Shown: positions 25,737 through 35,704, counted from the first letter of the stretch. The stretch is 64,000 nucleotides of DNA from Candidatus Acetatifactor stercoripullorum (GCA_019114005.1 DXGH01000043.1:1-64000), one strand, 5' to 3'. Program-made: numbers and translations. The notes: a model not told the origin generated them from the sequence alone.

Positions 25737-28620
25737 CGAGTTAAAGGAACATATTATCAGCATCATAACCAGCCGTTTGACGATCCTGACCGTGGTGTTT
25801 TGCGTGCTGGCGGGAATTCTCGTGTATCGCTGCTTTGACCTGCAGATCGTGCATGGGGAAGAGTATTTGAATGATTTTATTCTCCAGACGGAGAAAACCA
25901 GGGATATTCCCAGCACGAGAGGGCGGATTTTTGACAGGAACGGAGAGCTCTTAGCCGAGAATGAGCTGGCTTATTCCGTGAAAATTGAAGATGTGTTTGA
26001 ATCAGGCCGGAGCAAAAACCAGAATCTGAATGAAACGGTGTACAGGCTGATTCAGATGATTGAGAAAAACGGCGACAGCGTGATTACGGATTTCAGGATT
26101 ATCCTGGATGAAAACGGAGATTTCGCCTATACGGTAGAGGGGACCAGCCTGCTTCGCTTTCTGGCAGACGTCTATGGGTATACCACCATAGACAAGCTGA
26201 AGGAGGACGAGCGCACCTCAACGGCACAGGAGATTATGGAATATTTAAGCCGCAATACGGGCAGCGGCTTTGCCATTGGGGAGTATGAGGAAGAAGGGGA
26301 TTCCAGCACCGATTTTGTGCCCGGGAAGGGATATACCAGTGAGGAATGGCTTAAGATGGTAACCATCCGTTATGCCATGAGCCTGACCTCCTATCAGAAA
26401 TATATCGGCACCACGGTGGCTTCCAATGTCAGTGAAGAGACGGTGGCTGTGATCAAGGAAAATTCAGATTCTCTGCCGGGAGTCACCATAGAGGAGGATA
26501 CGGTACGGCGCTATGTGGACAGCCAGTATTTTGCCCATGTGCTGGGGTATACCGGAAAAATTTCCTCGGAGGAGCTGACCGAACTGAATGAGGAGGCTGC
26601 GGCCGCAGGAGGAAGCGCAAATACCTACAGCATAAATGACGTGGTGGGGAAGAGCGGCATCGAGGCCTATATGGAGACCACTCTGCAGGGGACAAAGGGC
26701 TTTGAGCGGGTCATTGTGGACAATACCGGAAAGGTGATGAACATTGTGGAGCGGGTGGAGCCCCAGTCGGGAAACGATGTTTATCTGACCATTGACAAGG
26801 AGCTGACCGAGGCTGTTTACAATATTGTGGAGCAGAAAATGGCGGGACTTCTCTCCAGCAAGATCGTCAACGCCAAGACCTATGTGGCTGGAGAAAATTC
26901 GGACAGCTCTGACATTGTAATTCCCATTTATGACGTGTATTTTGCGCTGATTGACAATCAGATTATTGATGTAAAGCGTTTTTCCCAGGAAGACGCCGGG
27001 GAGAAGGAGGCGGAGGTTTACGATAAATTCCTTGCTTACAGACAGTCCGTTTACGATGAACTGCGCTATGAGCTGACGGAAGGAATGACGCCCTACAACC
27101 AGCTTTCCACGGAATATCAGGTATATCAGAGCAATATTGTACAGCTTTTAAACAGAAATGGCGTGATCATGACCGAGGCTGTGGACTCCCAGGATTCCAC
27201 GCAGATTGCCTGGGCAGTGGATGAGGTCATCAGTCTGAACGAATATTTGAAATATTGTATCGCTCAAAACTGGATCGATGTAAGCAAGCTGGAGCTGGAC
27301 GACCAATATTCCGATTCCGCTGAAATTTTCGACAAGCTGGTGTCTTATATCATTGAAATGATTGACAAAAACAGTGAGTTTCAGAGACGCTTCTACAAAT
27401 ATATGCTGCTAAATGATGTGATAAGCGGCAGGGACGTGTGCATGATTCTCTGCGAGCAGAATGCGGTGGAGGTTCCCGTGGAGGATGAGGAGGCCCTCTA
27501 TAACGGTTCCATGACGGCCTACCAGTTTATGAAAAACCGCATTGACAATCTGGATGTGACGCCGGGACAGCTGGCGCTGGACCCTTGTAACGCTTCCGTG
27601 GTGGTCACGGATGTGAATACGGGAGATGTGCTGGCCATGGTGTCTTATCCCGGAATTGACAACAATAAGATGGCAAATTCCATCGACGCGGATTATTACG
27701 CATGGCTGCAGACGGACAAGGCAAGCTCCCAGTTAAACCATGCCACCCAGTCCCCTCTGGCTCCCGGCTCCACCTTTAAAATGGTGACTGCGGCTGCCGG
27801 ACTTACGGAGGGTGTGATCGATATAAATGACAGGGTAAACTGCGTGGGCACCTTTACTGCCATCACCCCGTCCCCCAGATGCTGGAGGCGGTCCGGCCAC
27901 GGAAATGAAACGCTGGTGACGGCAATACGGGATTCCTGCAACTATTTCTTTTACAATATAGGGTATATGCTTTCCACCAGGTCAGGCGTGTACAACGAGA
28001 CCGAAGGTCTGGATACCCTTTACCAATATGCCGATCTGTTTGGACTCACGGAAAAATCGGGAGTGGAAATTACAGAAGCCTCCCCCAATGTGTCGGATAC
28101 GGACCCGGTTCGTTCTGCCATTGGACAGGGAAGCAACAGCTTTACCACGGTTGGACTGGCCAGATATGTGACCACAGTTGCCAATCGGGGTACCTGCTTT
28201 GAGCTGACCCTTCTTGACAAGGTTGCGGATTCTCAGGGCAATGTGTTAGTGGAATATGAGCCTGAGGTGAGAAACACCGTGGACTTATCGCAGGACTATT
28301 GGGACAGCGTTCATTCAGGCATGCGTCAGGTGGTGGAGAACAAGAGCTATTTTGGCGATCTGGCTGTGAATGTAGCCGGAAAGACGGGTACGGCGGAGCA
28401 GACCAGAACCAGGCCCAATCATGCGCTTTTTGTCTGCTTTGCGCCTTATGAAGAGCCTGAAATTGCCATTACCACCAGGATTCCCTACGGTTATTCCTCA
28501 GATTACGCAGCCCAGGCTACCCGGGATATTATCAAATATTACTACGGGCTTGCCGAAGAGGAGGATCTGATTACCGGTACGGCGGATGCGCCGGATGGCG
28601 GTATTTCCAATGAAATGTAA
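25729..28620 (+). CDS. mrdA: class B penicillin-binding protein (PBP2/MrdA type) with large insert
   Basis: Transpeptidase of the elongation complex that crosslinks new peptidoglycan. One membrane helix near residues 17-35, then the PBP dimer domain (RGRIFDRNGELLAEN). The transpeptidase has its active Ser in GSTFK (about residue 681), SxN as SCN and the KTGT box near 885. The product is about 963 residues, far above the usual 600-700. A segment of about 240 residues lies between LTIDKEL and the VVVTDVNTGDVLAM strand where PBP2 normally has a short link. GAAGGAG is 11 bases before the TTG at 25729; a TTG at 25705 has no ribosome site. Confidence 0.92.
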   Translation: MFDELKEHIISIITSRLTILTVVFCVLAGILVYRCFDLQIVHGEEYLNDFILQTEKTRDIPSTRGRIFDRNGELLAENELAYSVKIEDVFESGRSKNQNLNETVYRLIQMIEKNGDSVITDFRIILDENGDFAYTVEGTSLLRFLADVYGYTTIDKLKEDERTSTAQEIMEYLSRNTGSGFAIGEYEEEGDSSTDFVPGKGYTSEEWLKMVTIRYAMSLTSYQKYIGTTVASNVSEETVAVIKENSDSLPGVTIEEDTVRRYVDSQYFAHVLGYTGKISSEELTELNEEAAAAGGSANTYSINDVVGKSGIEAYMETTLQGTKGFERVIVDNTGKVMNIVERVEPQSGNDVYLTIDKELTEAVYNIVEQKMAGLLSSKIVNAKTYVAGENSDSSDIVIPIYDVYFALIDNQIIDVKRFSQEDAGEKEAEVYDKFLAYRQSVYDELRYELTEGMTPYNQLSTEYQVYQSNIVQLLNRNGVIMTEAVDSQDSTQIAWAVDEVISLNEYLKYCIAQNWIDVSKLELDDQYSDSAEIFDKLVSYIIEMIDKNSEFQRRFYKYMLLNDVISGRDVCMILCEQNAVEVPVEDEEALYNGSMTAYQFMKNRIDNLDVTPGQLALDPCNASVVVTDVNTGDVLAMVSYPGIDNNKMANSIDADYYAWLQTDKASSQLNHATQSPLAPGSTFKMVTAAAGLTEGVIDINDRVNCVGTFTAITPSPRCWRRSGHGNETLVTAIRDSCNYFFYNIGYMLSTRSGVYNETEGLDTLYQYADLFGLTEKSGVEITEASPNVSDTDPVRSAIGQGSNSFTTVGLARYVTTVANRGTCFELTLLDKVADSQGNVLVEYEPEVRNTVDLSQDYWDSVHSGMRQVVENKSYFGDLAVNVAGKTGTAEQTRTRPNHALFVCFAPYEEPEIAITTRIPYGYSSDYAAQATRDIIKYYYGLAEEEDLITGTADAPDGGISNEM

Positions 28621-28635
28621 CAGGAGTGAGAAGGA

Positions 28636-29307
28636 TTGAAGGACAAGGTAATCATTAAAAGCTTTCCAAACGGAATCACTCTTCACATGGATGAGGAGAC
28701 GGATTTTGACGATATTTTGGAAGAGCTTGCCTTTAAATTTTCTGAGGCCAGAAATTTTTTCGGCACGGCCAGCGTGGCCCTTTCCATGGAGGGAAGGGCG
28801 CTTTCGCCGGCCCAGGAGATTCTCGTGCTGGAGACCATAAGGAAATCCAGCAGCGTCAATGTGGTCTGCATTGTAGGGAAGGACGAGGCCACCAATAAAA
28901 AGTTTATCAAGGCTCTCCAGCATGTGGAAAAAAAGCTGACCGGAGGGGACGAGGGTCAGTTTTACAAGGGAACCTTAAAGAACAGGGAGGTTTTGGAGAC
29001 CGAAAACAGCATCGTGATCCTGGGGGATGTGTACCCGGGGAGCGCCGTAATTTCCGCCAGAAATATCATTATTCTGGGGGGATTGTACGGAGAAGCCTAT
29101 GCAGGGGGGAACGGGCAGGAAAACGCTTATGTAGTAGCGCTTGAAATGGAGCCGGAAAGATTAAAAGTCGGCGATTTCAAATATAAGTCAAATACCAGAC
29201 AGTCAAAATGGGGCATTCGCCCGAAGGTACAGCCGAAAATTGCATATGTGAAGAACCGGAAGATTGTTTTTGAACCCCTTACCAAAGAATTACTGGACTC
29301 AATTTAG
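28636..29307 (+). CDS. minC: septum site-determining protein MinC
   Basis: Inhibitor of FtsZ rings away from midcell, recruited by MinD. 223 residues. The N-terminal inhibitory domain includes FSEARNFFGTASVALSMEGRALS. The C-terminal beta-helix domain includes VILGDVYPGSAVISARNIIILGGLYGEAYAG. The start is TTG with AGGAG nine bases upstream. First of minCDE, directly after the PBP gene. Confidence 0.95.
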   Translation: MKDKVIIKSFPNGITLHMDEETDFDDILEELAFKFSEARNFFGTASVALSMEGRALSPAQEILVLETIRKSSSVNVVCIVGKDEATNKKFIKALQHVEKKLTGGDEGQFYKGTLKNREVLETENSIVILGDVYPGSAVISARNIIILGGLYGEAYAGGNGQENAYVVALEMEPERLKVGDFKYKSNTRQSKWGIRPKVQPKIAYVKNRKIVFEPLTKELLDSI

Positions 29308-29356
29308 GCTTTCGCAGTCCAGGGGACGACATATTCTAAACAGGAGGATTTTCAGT

Positions 29357-30193
29357 ATGGAAAACAATTTTTCTGCGAAAGAAAAGCGTTCGGAGGAAAG
29401 GAGCTCCGAGGTAATTGTCGTCACTTCAGGAAAAGGCGGTGTGGGGAAAACCACCACATCTGCAAATGTAGGAACCGGTCTTGCAAAGCTGGGCAAAAAA
29501 GTATGCCTGATCGACACCGATATCGGACTGCGCAATCTGGATGTTGTGATGGGATTGGAGAACAGGATTGTATACAATCTTGTGGATGTAGTGGAGGGAA
29601 ACTGCCGGGTAAAGCAGGCTCTCATCCGGGACAAGCGTCATCCGGGACTGTATCTGATGCCCTCTGCGCAGACCAGGGACAAGTCGGCTGTGTCGCCGGG
29701 GCAGATGGTTAAGGTGATTGATCATCTGCGGGAGCAGTTTGATTATATTATTCTGGACTGCCCTGCGGGGATAGAGCAGGGGTTTCAGAACGCCATTGCC
29801 GGCGCGGACAGGGCCCTTGTGGTCACAACGCCTGAGGTTTCCGCCATCCGCGATGCAGACAGAATCATAGGGCTTTTGGAGGCCAATGGGTTTAAACAGA
29901 TGGATTTGATCATCAACAGGCTGCGCATGGATATGGTGAAAAGAGGGGATATGATGTCTGCCTCCGATGTAGTGGACATTCTGGCAATTCCATTGATTGG
30001 AATTATCCCTGATGATGAAAATGTGGTGGTGGCCACCAATCAGGGGGAGCCCTTAGTGGGCAACGATACGCCTGCGGGAAGGGCCTATGCCAACGTGGTG
30101 CTGCGCGTGGAGGGGAAGGAGGTACCCTTCTTGAATTTTGACAAGGGAATTTCATTTTGGACGAGGGTAACGGGCATTTTTCATAGAGCATAA
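29357..30193 (+). CDS. minD: septum site-determining ATPase MinD
   Basis: Membrane-cycling ATPase that carries MinC. Deviant Walker A VTSGKGGVGKTTTSANVG, then switch I DTDIGLRNLDVVMGLENR and Walker B YIILDCPAGIE. The ATG at 29357 is chosen because CAGGAGG is nine bases upstream; the frame stays open back to 29264 into minC without a ribosome site. The product is 278 residues with an extra 17 charged residues before the usual start. The C terminus ends in FWTRVTGIFHRA, a short amphipathic membrane-targeting tail. Confidence 0.95.
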   Translation: MENNFSAKEKRSEERSSEVIVVTSGKGGVGKTTTSANVGTGLAKLGKKVCLIDTDIGLRNLDVVMGLENRIVYNLVDVVEGNCRVKQALIRDKRHPGLYLMPSAQTRDKSAVSPGQMVKVIDHLREQFDYIILDCPAGIEQGFQNAIAGADRALVVTTPEVSAIRDADRIIGLLEANGFKQMDLIINRLRMDMVKRGDMMSASDVVDILAIPLIGIIPDDENVVVATNQGEPLVGNDTPAGRAYANVVLRVEGKEVPFLNFDKGISFWTRVTGIFHRA

Positions 30194-30207
30194 GGAGGAA
30201 TGATGTT

Positions 30208-30474
30208 ATGAAGCATTTTTTTCGCAAGAAAAGCTCCTGCCAGGTTGCCAAGGACAGATTGAAGATTTTGCTGATTTCTGACCGTGTAAATTGCTCGCCG
30301 GAAATGATGGAGCTGATAAAAACAGATATTGCAAAGGTGATATCAAAGTACATGAAGATAGATTCTGCCAATATGGAGATTCAGATAAACGCCAAGGGGA
30401 GCAAGAACGGGAGAGGAATGAAAACACCTACCCTGTATGCAAATATCCCCATTCTTGATCTCCATAAGCAGTAG
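30208..30474 (+). CDS. minE: cell division topological specificity factor MinE
   Basis: Stimulates MinD ATPase and sets the position of the Min system. 88 residues. The core is ASCQVAKDRLKILLISDR-like (here SSCQVAKDRLKILLISDR) followed by MMELIKTDIAKVISKYMKID and a beta-rich end. The very N terminus (KHFFRKKS) can bind membrane. A GAGGAATGATGTT ribosome region precedes the ATG. Presence of MinE means an oscillating system rather than a MinJ/DivIVA-only one. Confidence 0.95.
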   Translation: MKHFFRKKSSCQVAKDRLKILLISDRVNCSPEMMELIKTDIAKVISKYMKIDSANMEIQINAKGSKNGRGMKTPTLYANIPILDLHKQ

Positions 30475-30492
30475 AAAAACAGAAAGGAAGCT

Positions 30493-31614
30493 ATGTTCAA
30501 AAATTACAGGATACGCGATTATGATTTTAAGCTGATATTGATGCTTGTGGCTCTTTCGGCTATCGGCGTCATGGCCATCGGAAGCGCGGAGGAATCCCTT
30601 CAGACAAGGCAGCTTGCAGGAGTGGCGGCGGGGATAGCAGCCATGATCGTTATTTCCTTCTGCAATTACTCCGTGATACTTCGGTTAAACTGGCTGATGT
30701 ATTTTGGGAATATTGCGCTGCTTGGACTGGTAATGATTGTGGGAGACGATGCCAACGGCGCCCAGCGGTGGCTGGAAATAGGGGGACTTCGCTTTCAGCC
30801 GTCGGAAACTGCGAAAATTTTATTGATTTTATTCTTTGCACAGTTTATTATGAAATACAAGGAGAAGTTAAACAGCTTTAAAATGATCGCGGCCTGCGCT
30901 GCGTTGATTGCGGTGCCCTGGTACATGGTAAAGGAGCAGCCTGCGTTGTCCACCAGCATTGTCCTGATCGTTGTATTTTGCGTGATTATGTTTGCCGGTG
31001 GCATCAGCTGGAAGCTGGTGCTGGGGGTGCTTGCAGTGATCATTCCGGCTGTGGCTATTGTGATTTCCCTTGCGCTGCAGCCGGACAACTCCGTGCTTGA
31101 GGACTATCAGAGAACCAGGATACTTGCCTTTATCAATCCGGAGGAATATGCCAGTGAGGAGGCCTACCAGCAGTTAAATTCTGTGATGGCAATCGGATCG
31201 GGACAGCTGGATGGAAAGGGCTATAAAAACAATGAGATCACATCGGTAAAAAACGGTAATTTTATATCAGAGGCAGAGACGGATTTTATCTTTGCGGTGA
31301 TCGGTGAGGAGTTTGGCTTTAAGGGCTGTGTGGTTGTGATTGTTCTGCTGTTTTTGGTGGCTTTAGAGTGCATATCCATTGCCAGAAAGGCCAAAGATAC
31401 GGCAGGAACCATTATTGCAGCGGGAATGGGGGGGCTTGTGGCCTTTCAGAGCTTTTTTAATATTGGAGTGGCAACCTTTCTGCTTCCCAACACAGGACTG
31501 CCGCTTCCGTTTATCAGTTATGGTCTGACTTCGCTGCTGAGCCTGTTCATAGGGATGGGGTTTGTATTGAACGTAAGGCTTCAGGCGAAAAAATCAAATA
31601 GAGAGAGGGTATAA
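30493..31614 (+). CDS. rodA: peptidoglycan glycosyltransferase RodA (SEDS family)
   Basis: Polymerises lipid II for side-wall growth as partner of the class B PBP upstream. 373 residues with about ten membrane segments. Family marks are [31 protein letters not shown] and [18 protein letters not shown]; the Asp in ETDFIF is the expected catalytic residue. The C-terminal [13 protein letters not shown] is also conserved. AAAGGAAGCT precedes the ATG. Position after minE and before mgsA is usual in Clostridia. Confidence 0.94.
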   Translation: MFKNYRIRDYDFKLILMLVALSAIGVMAIGSAEESLQTRQLAGVAAGIAAMIVISFCNYSVILRLNWLMYFGNIALLGLVMIVGDDANGAQRWLEIGGLRFQPSETAKILLILFFAQFIMKYKEKLNSFKMIAACAALIAVPWYMVKEQPALSTSIVLIVVFCVIMFAGGISWKLVLGVLAVIIPAVAIVISLALQPDNSVLEDYQRTRILAFINPEEYASEEAYQQLNSVMAIGSGQLDGKGYKNNEITSVKNGNFISEAETDFIFAVIGEEFGFKGCVVVIVLLFLVALECISIARKAKDTAGTIIAAGMGGLVAFQSFFNIGVATFLLPNTGLPLPFISYGLTSLLSLFIGMGFVLNVRLQAKKSNRERV

Positions 31615-31616
31615 AT

Positions 31617-32012
31617 ATGAACATTGCTTTGATTGCGCATGACGCAAAAAAGAAACTGATGCAGAATTTCTGTATCGCGTATCGGGGGATTCTCAGCAAA
31701 AACGATCTGTACGCCACAGGCACAACAGGAAGGCTGATAGAGGAGGTTACCAATTTAAGCATACACAAGTACCTTGCGGGGCATCTGGGGGGAGAACAGC
31801 AGATCGGAGCGCAGATTGAGCACAATGAGATTGATCTTGTGATTTTTCTGCGGGATCCTTTGACATCCAAGTCCCATGAACCGGATGTAAACAATGTGGT
31901 GAGGCTTTGTGATATGCACAATATTCCGCTGGCTACCAATCTTGCAACGGCGGAACTGCTGATCAAATCCCTGGACAGAGGAGACTTAGAGTGGCGTGAA
32001 ATGTACAAGTAA
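31617..32012 (+). CDS. mgsA: methylglyoxal synthase
   Basis: Converts dihydroxyacetone phosphate to methylglyoxal and phosphate, a bypass when phosphate is short. 131 residues. Marks: [11 protein letters not shown] at the N terminus, [18 protein letters not shown]-like [29 protein letters not shown] and the final [14 protein letters not shown]. It starts two bases after the rodA stop and overlaps the next gene by 17 bases. Its place inside a cell-wall cluster looks like stable synteny rather than a direct role in wall synthesis. Confidence 0.94.
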   Translation: MNIALIAHDAKKKLMQNFCIAYRGILSKNDLYATGTTGRLIEEVTNLSIHKYLAGHLGGEQQIGAQIEHNEIDLVIFLRDPLTSKSHEPDVNNVVRLCDMHNIPLATNLATAELLIKSLDRGDLEWREMYK

Positions 32013-32985
32013 GAAACGCATGATTTTGGCCTGGATTCTGCTGGCCGCCGTTTTTTCCCTGGCCGGCTGTTCTGGGACGTCCTTTGATATGCCCTACAGC
32101 GTGGACTCCCAGGTGAGCAGCTTTAATGTGCTGGCCGGCGGACAGAGCGCACAGACGGCGGCTTCCTTTGCAGAGGATCTGTGCGTGGTCACGGAGGATA
32201 TCACAGATGATGCGTCTGTGGATATGTCTCAGGCCCAGGCGGCTGTGCTCTTTGATGTGAACAACAAGGAGGTGCTCTATGCCAAGAATGCCCATGAACG
32301 TCTGTATCCGGCCAGTCTGACAAAGGTGATGACAGCTCTTGTAGCCTTGCAGAACGGCTCCCTGGATCAGGTGCTTACAGCTTCCTCTGCTGTGAACATC
32401 ACGGAATCCGGCGCGCAGCTCTGCGGCGTGGAGAGCGGTGATACCATGACCCTGGATCAGGCTCTGCATATTCTTCTGATGTATTCTGCTAATGATGTGG
32501 CTATGATGATTGCGGAAAATATCGGCGGCTCAGTGGAACGCTTTGTGGAAATGATGAATGAGGAGGCGCTGCGCCTGGGAGCCACCAACACGCAGTTTGC
32601 AAATCCCCATGGACTTTCCGATGACAGTCATTACACCACAGCCTATGACCTGTATTTAATTTTCAACGAGGCTGTGAAATATGAGTCCTTTAACGAGATC
32701 ATACATATGACCAGCTATCAGACGGTTTATTATGACCAGGAGGGAGAGGCAAAGGAGATTTCCTTTGAAACCAGTAATCTTTTTCTGCGGGGCACCTATC
32801 AGACGCCTGCCAATGTGACGGTGATCGGAGGCAAAACGGGAACCACCAATGCTGCGGGCCATTGTCTGATTCTGCTGTCCAGAGATGTTAACGGAGCGCC
32901 GTATATATCGGTGATTCTGCGCGCCCAGGCCAGGGATGTGCTGTATGCCCAGATGGCTGATCTGTTAGACGAAATCAACAAATAG
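31996..32985 (+). CDS. D-alanyl-D-alanine carboxypeptidase (DacA/DacF type) lipoprotein
   Basis: Trims the terminal D-Ala of peptidoglycan stem peptides outside the cell. 329 residues. Signal peptide with lipobox SLAGC. Penicillin-binding motifs: [10 protein letters not shown] (SxxK), YSANDVA (SxN) and [11 protein letters not shown] (KTG). It ends soon after the S11 domain and has no C-terminal membrane helix; the lipid anchor replaces it. GTG start at 31996 inside mgsA, with AGAGGAG about 11 bases upstream. Confidence 0.92.
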   Translation: MKCTSKKRMILAWILLAAVFSLAGCSGTSFDMPYSVDSQVSSFNVLAGGQSAQTAASFAEDLCVVTEDITDDASVDMSQAQAAVLFDVNNKEVLYAKNAHERLYPASLTKVMTALVALQNGSLDQVLTASSAVNITESGAQLCGVESGDTMTLDQALHILLMYSANDVAMMIAENIGGSVERFVEMMNEEALRLGATNTQFANPHGLSDDSHYTTAYDLYLIFNEAVKYESFNEIIHMTSYQTVYYDQEGEAKEISFETSNLFLRGTYQTPANVTVIGGKTGTTNAAGHCLILLSRDVNGAPYISVILRAQARDVLYAQMADLLDEINK

Positions 32986-32988
32986 AGG

Positions 32989-33017
32989 TTGTTTTTTGAT
33001 ATAAGATAAACTATAAT
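32989..33017 (+). promoter_or_regulatory. promoter of the small P-loop gene
   Basis: TTGTTT and a perfect TATAAT, 17 bp apart, directly after the carboxypeptidase stop. Confidence 0.65.
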
Positions 33018-33068
33018 AGAAACAGATAGAAAATTTCTTATCACTAATTTACAATAGGAGGGTTACCG

Positions 33069-33488
33069 ATGGTTCAGTTAATTGTAGGAAAGAAGGGCAA
33101 GGGCAAGACAAAGCATTTATTGGACAAAGTGAATAGTGAGGTAAAAAATATTTCCGGCAGCATCGTATATTTGGATAAAAGCACCAAGCATATGTACGAG
33201 CTGAACAATAAGGTGCGGCTGATTAACGTCTCCGAATACCTTGTTGAAAATGATAGTGAATTTCTCGGATTTGTGTGCGGAATCATTTCGCAGGATCATG
33301 ATCTCCAGCAGATGTATTTTGACAGCTTTTTGAAAATTTCCTGTCTGGAGTCGGCAGATATCACAGCTGCAGTATCCAAGCTGGAAAAGATCAGCGAAAC
33401 CTTTGGCGTGGACTTTATACTCAGTATTTCTCTGGATGAGGCGGATCTTCCGGAGAACCTAAAGGAAAAGGTAATTATCTCCCTGTAA
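33069..33488 (+). CDS. small P-loop ATPase-like protein of unknown function
   Basis: 139 residues that begin almost at once with a Walker A motif, GKKGKGKT (residues 7-14). FILSISLDEAD near the C terminus (Asp123-Glu124) could be a Walker B strand. No membrane segment, no DNA-binding motif and no domain I can name. GGAGG lies seven bases before the ATG, and it has its own promoter and a terminator behind it, so it is an independent single-gene unit. The neighbours are wall and division genes. It may be a conserved Clostridial protein, but the function is unknown. Confidence 0.75.
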   Translation: MVQLIVGKKGKGKTKHLLDKVNSEVKNISGSIVYLDKSTKHMYELNNKVRLINVSEYLVENDSEFLGFVCGIISQDHDLQQMYFDSFLKISCLESADITAAVSKLEKISETFGVDFILSISLDEADLPENLKEKVIISL

Positions 33489-33530
33489 TTTATGCTGTAA
33501 TAGGATTTGAATAAAGGTGAAAACGTAAGA

Positions 33531-33560
33531 AAAGCCTCGGATACATACCGAGGCTTTTGC
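33531..33560 (+). terminator. intrinsic terminator after the P-loop gene
   Basis: Perfect 10-bp stem AAAGCCTCGG / CCGAGGCTTT with a 7-base loop and a short T-run. It separates the P-loop gene from the HlyD-like gene that starts about 25 bases later. Confidence 0.88.
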
Positions 33561-33583
33561 CAAGTTAGGTGGAGGCTCGAAAA

Positions 33584-34981
33584 TTGGCAAAAAACAAAGT
33601 GAAAAAATATAGAAAGCCTTTAAATCTGAATATTGGAATGATTATTTTTGGCGTAGTGTTCGTCTATGTGGTAATCTGTATTATCATGTATTTCCAGACC
33701 ACCCATATCGTTCGTTATGAGGTGCAGGAGGGGTCTTTGGCCACGGATAATCTTTACCGCGGCGTGATATTGCGAAGCGAGACAGTGGTGAACACAGAGG
33801 CTGCGGGATATGTAAATTATTATGCCAGGGAAGGCGAGAGAGTGGCCAAGGGGGACTTGGTTTATACCATAGATGAGACGGGGAGGCTGAACGAATACCT
33901 GGAGGACTTAAGCCTTGGAGAAAATTCTCTGAGCGATAAGGAGCTGGCGGAATTTAGAAGTGAGATTGTAAGCTATATGCACGGCTTTGAACCCCAAAAT
34001 TATGAGAGTATTTATGAATTTAAAAATTCTTTGAAAAATACGGTGCTGAAGCTTGCCAATGCCAGTATGCTGGAGGGCATAAACGACATAAGCGACACCT
34101 CTGGCATTGCAAACATTGTCAATTTCTGCAATGCACCTGAGACAGGCGTGGTTGCCTATTGGACGGACGGGTATGAGGGACTGACCGCAGATGCCGTTAC
34201 GGAAGCGGTTTTCGACGAAAAAAATTATGAAAAGACCCAGTATCTTGGAAATGAGCTTTCCGAGGCCGGCACACCGGTGTACAAGCTTTCCACCAGCGAG
34301 ACGTGGTCTCTTGTGATCCCCATTGAGCCGGACAGAGGTGCTCAGCTGGAGCAGGAGGGCTATGTAAAGGTGCGTTTCCTTAAGAATCAGTATGAATCCT
34401 GGGGGCAGACACAGCTTTTGAATAACGGGGACGGCAATACCTATCTGCAGCTGACCTTTACAAATTCCATGATCACCTTTATCTCGGACCGCTTTTTGGA
34501 TGTGGAGCTGATTCTTTATGAGGAAACCGGCTTGAAGATTCCCAATTCCTCCATTGTGGAGAAGGAATTTTTCCTGATCCCCGAGGAGTATGTGACCCAG
34601 GGCGGCGATAACGGAAGCGACGGCGTGATCAGACAGTGCTACCTGGAGGACGGTACCATATCCAGCGAATTTGTGGAGACAGAGGTCTATTATTACGACA
34701 GTGATACAGGGGAGTACTATCTGGATGTTTCTATCCTGAATTCAGGCGATGTGCTGCATAAGACGGACAGCCAGGAGACCTATACGGTGAGTAAGCGGGC
34801 TACACTGATCGGGGTCTATAATATGAACAAGGGTTACGCTGACTTTAAGCAGATTAATATATTGTACCAAAATGATGAATATTCCATTGTGGAAGCCAAC
34901 ACCCGGTATGGGCTGAATGTTTACGATTACATTGTACTGGACGCGGAGGCGGTCAGCGACGATCAGTTTATCTATGAATAA
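33584..34981 (+). CDS. HlyD-family membrane-fusion-like protein
   Basis: 465 residues. A basic N terminus (KNKVKKYRKP) and one membrane helix at about residues 16-38 are followed by a long extracytoplasmic part. The segment RYEVQEGSLATDNLYRGVILRSE and the AGYVNYYAREGERVAKGDLVYTI lipoyl/barrel-sandwich motif place it with HlyD/efflux adaptor proteins. No ABC transporter or outer-membrane partner is adjacent, so an export role is uncertain. The TTG at 33584 fits GGTGGAGG eight bases upstream; the GTG at 33569 lies inside that ribosome site. It leads a unit with yggS and sepF. Confidence 0.8.
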   Translation: MAKNKVKKYRKPLNLNIGMIIFGVVFVYVVICIIMYFQTTHIVRYEVQEGSLATDNLYRGVILRSETVVNTEAAGYVNYYAREGERVAKGDLVYTIDETGRLNEYLEDLSLGENSLSDKELAEFRSEIVSYMHGFEPQNYESIYEFKNSLKNTVLKLANASMLEGINDISDTSGIANIVNFCNAPETGVVAYWTDGYEGLTADAVTEAVFDEKNYEKTQYLGNELSEAGTPVYKLSTSETWSLVIPIEPDRGAQLEQEGYVKVRFLKNQYESWGQTQLLNNGDGNTYLQLTFTNSMITFISDRFLDVELILYEETGLKIPNSSIVEKEFFLIPEEYVTQGGDNGSDGVIRQCYLEDGTISSEFVETEVYYYDSDTGEYYLDVSILNSGDVLHKTDSQETYTVSKRATLIGVYNMNKGYADFKQINILYQNDEYSIVEANTRYGLNVYDYIVLDAEAVSDDQFIYE

Positions 34982-34990
34982 GGAGAGGCT

Positions 34991-35683
34991 ATGATTGCAG
35001 ACAGAATCAAACAAGTGAAGGAAAATGTCAGGGCGGCCTGCAGGGAGGCTGGAAGGGACGAAAAAGAGGTGACGCTGATTGCGGTCAGCAAGACAAAGCC
35101 GGTTTCTCTTCTGAGAGAGGCTTATGAAGCTGGAATAAGAGATTTCGGGGAAAACAAGGTGCAGGAGCTTGTGGACAAGATGGAGCAGCTTCCGGGGGAC
35201 ATCCGCTGGCATATGATCGGACATTTACAGCGCAATAAGGTAAAGTATATTGTGGGAAAAGTCTGGCTGATTCATAGTGTGGATTCCTACAGGCTGGCGG
35301 AGGAAATCAACAGAGAAGCGCAGAAAAAGCACACAGAGGCCAACATTCTCATTGAAGTGAATATGGCCCAGGAGGAGAGTAAATTCGGAGTCTCTCCCAA
35401 GGATGCCCCGGCGCTTGTGGAAGAGATTTCCAAACTGCCGGCTGTTCATATAAAAGGCCTTATGACAGTTGCTCCCTTTGTGGAGAATGCAGAAGAAAAC
35501 CGCTGTTTTTTTCGAAAATTGAAACAATTGTCTGTTGACATAGCGGAAAAAAACATTGATAATGTTTCTATGAATATTCTTTCCATGGGAATGACAGGAG
35601 ATTATCAGATTGCAGCGCAGGAGGGCGCCGTTTACATCAGAGTAGGCACCGGAATTTTCGGCGAACGGGATTATAGTGTTTAG
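34991..35683 (+). CDS. yggS: YggS family PLP homeostasis protein
   Basis: PLP-binding TIM-barrel protein that helps keep vitamin B6 balance; no enzymatic turnover is known. 230 residues. The PLP lysine is in LIAVSKTKPVS, followed by FGENKVQELVDK, WHMIGHLQRNK, ILIEVNMAQEESKFG and SMGMTGDYQIA. The yggS-sepF pairing is standard in Firmicutes. Starts nine bases after the HlyD-like gene with AGGAGAGGCT. Confidence 0.95.
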   Translation: MIADRIKQVKENVRAACREAGRDEKEVTLIAVSKTKPVSLLREAYEAGIRDFGENKVQELVDKMEQLPGDIRWHMIGHLQRNKVKYIVGKVWLIHSVDSYRLAEEINREAQKKHTEANILIEVNMAQEESKFGVSPKDAPALVEEISKLPAVHIKGLMTVAPFVENAEENRCFFRKLKQLSVDIAEKNIDNVSMNILSMGMTGDYQIAAQEGAVYIRVGTGIFGERDYSV

Positions 35684-35704
35684 GAATAAAGGAGAGTAAT
35701 TACA

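Noticed and set aside
29264..29356. Longer minD reaching into minC
   Set aside because: The ribosome site CAGGAGG and the family N terminus support the ATG at 29357.
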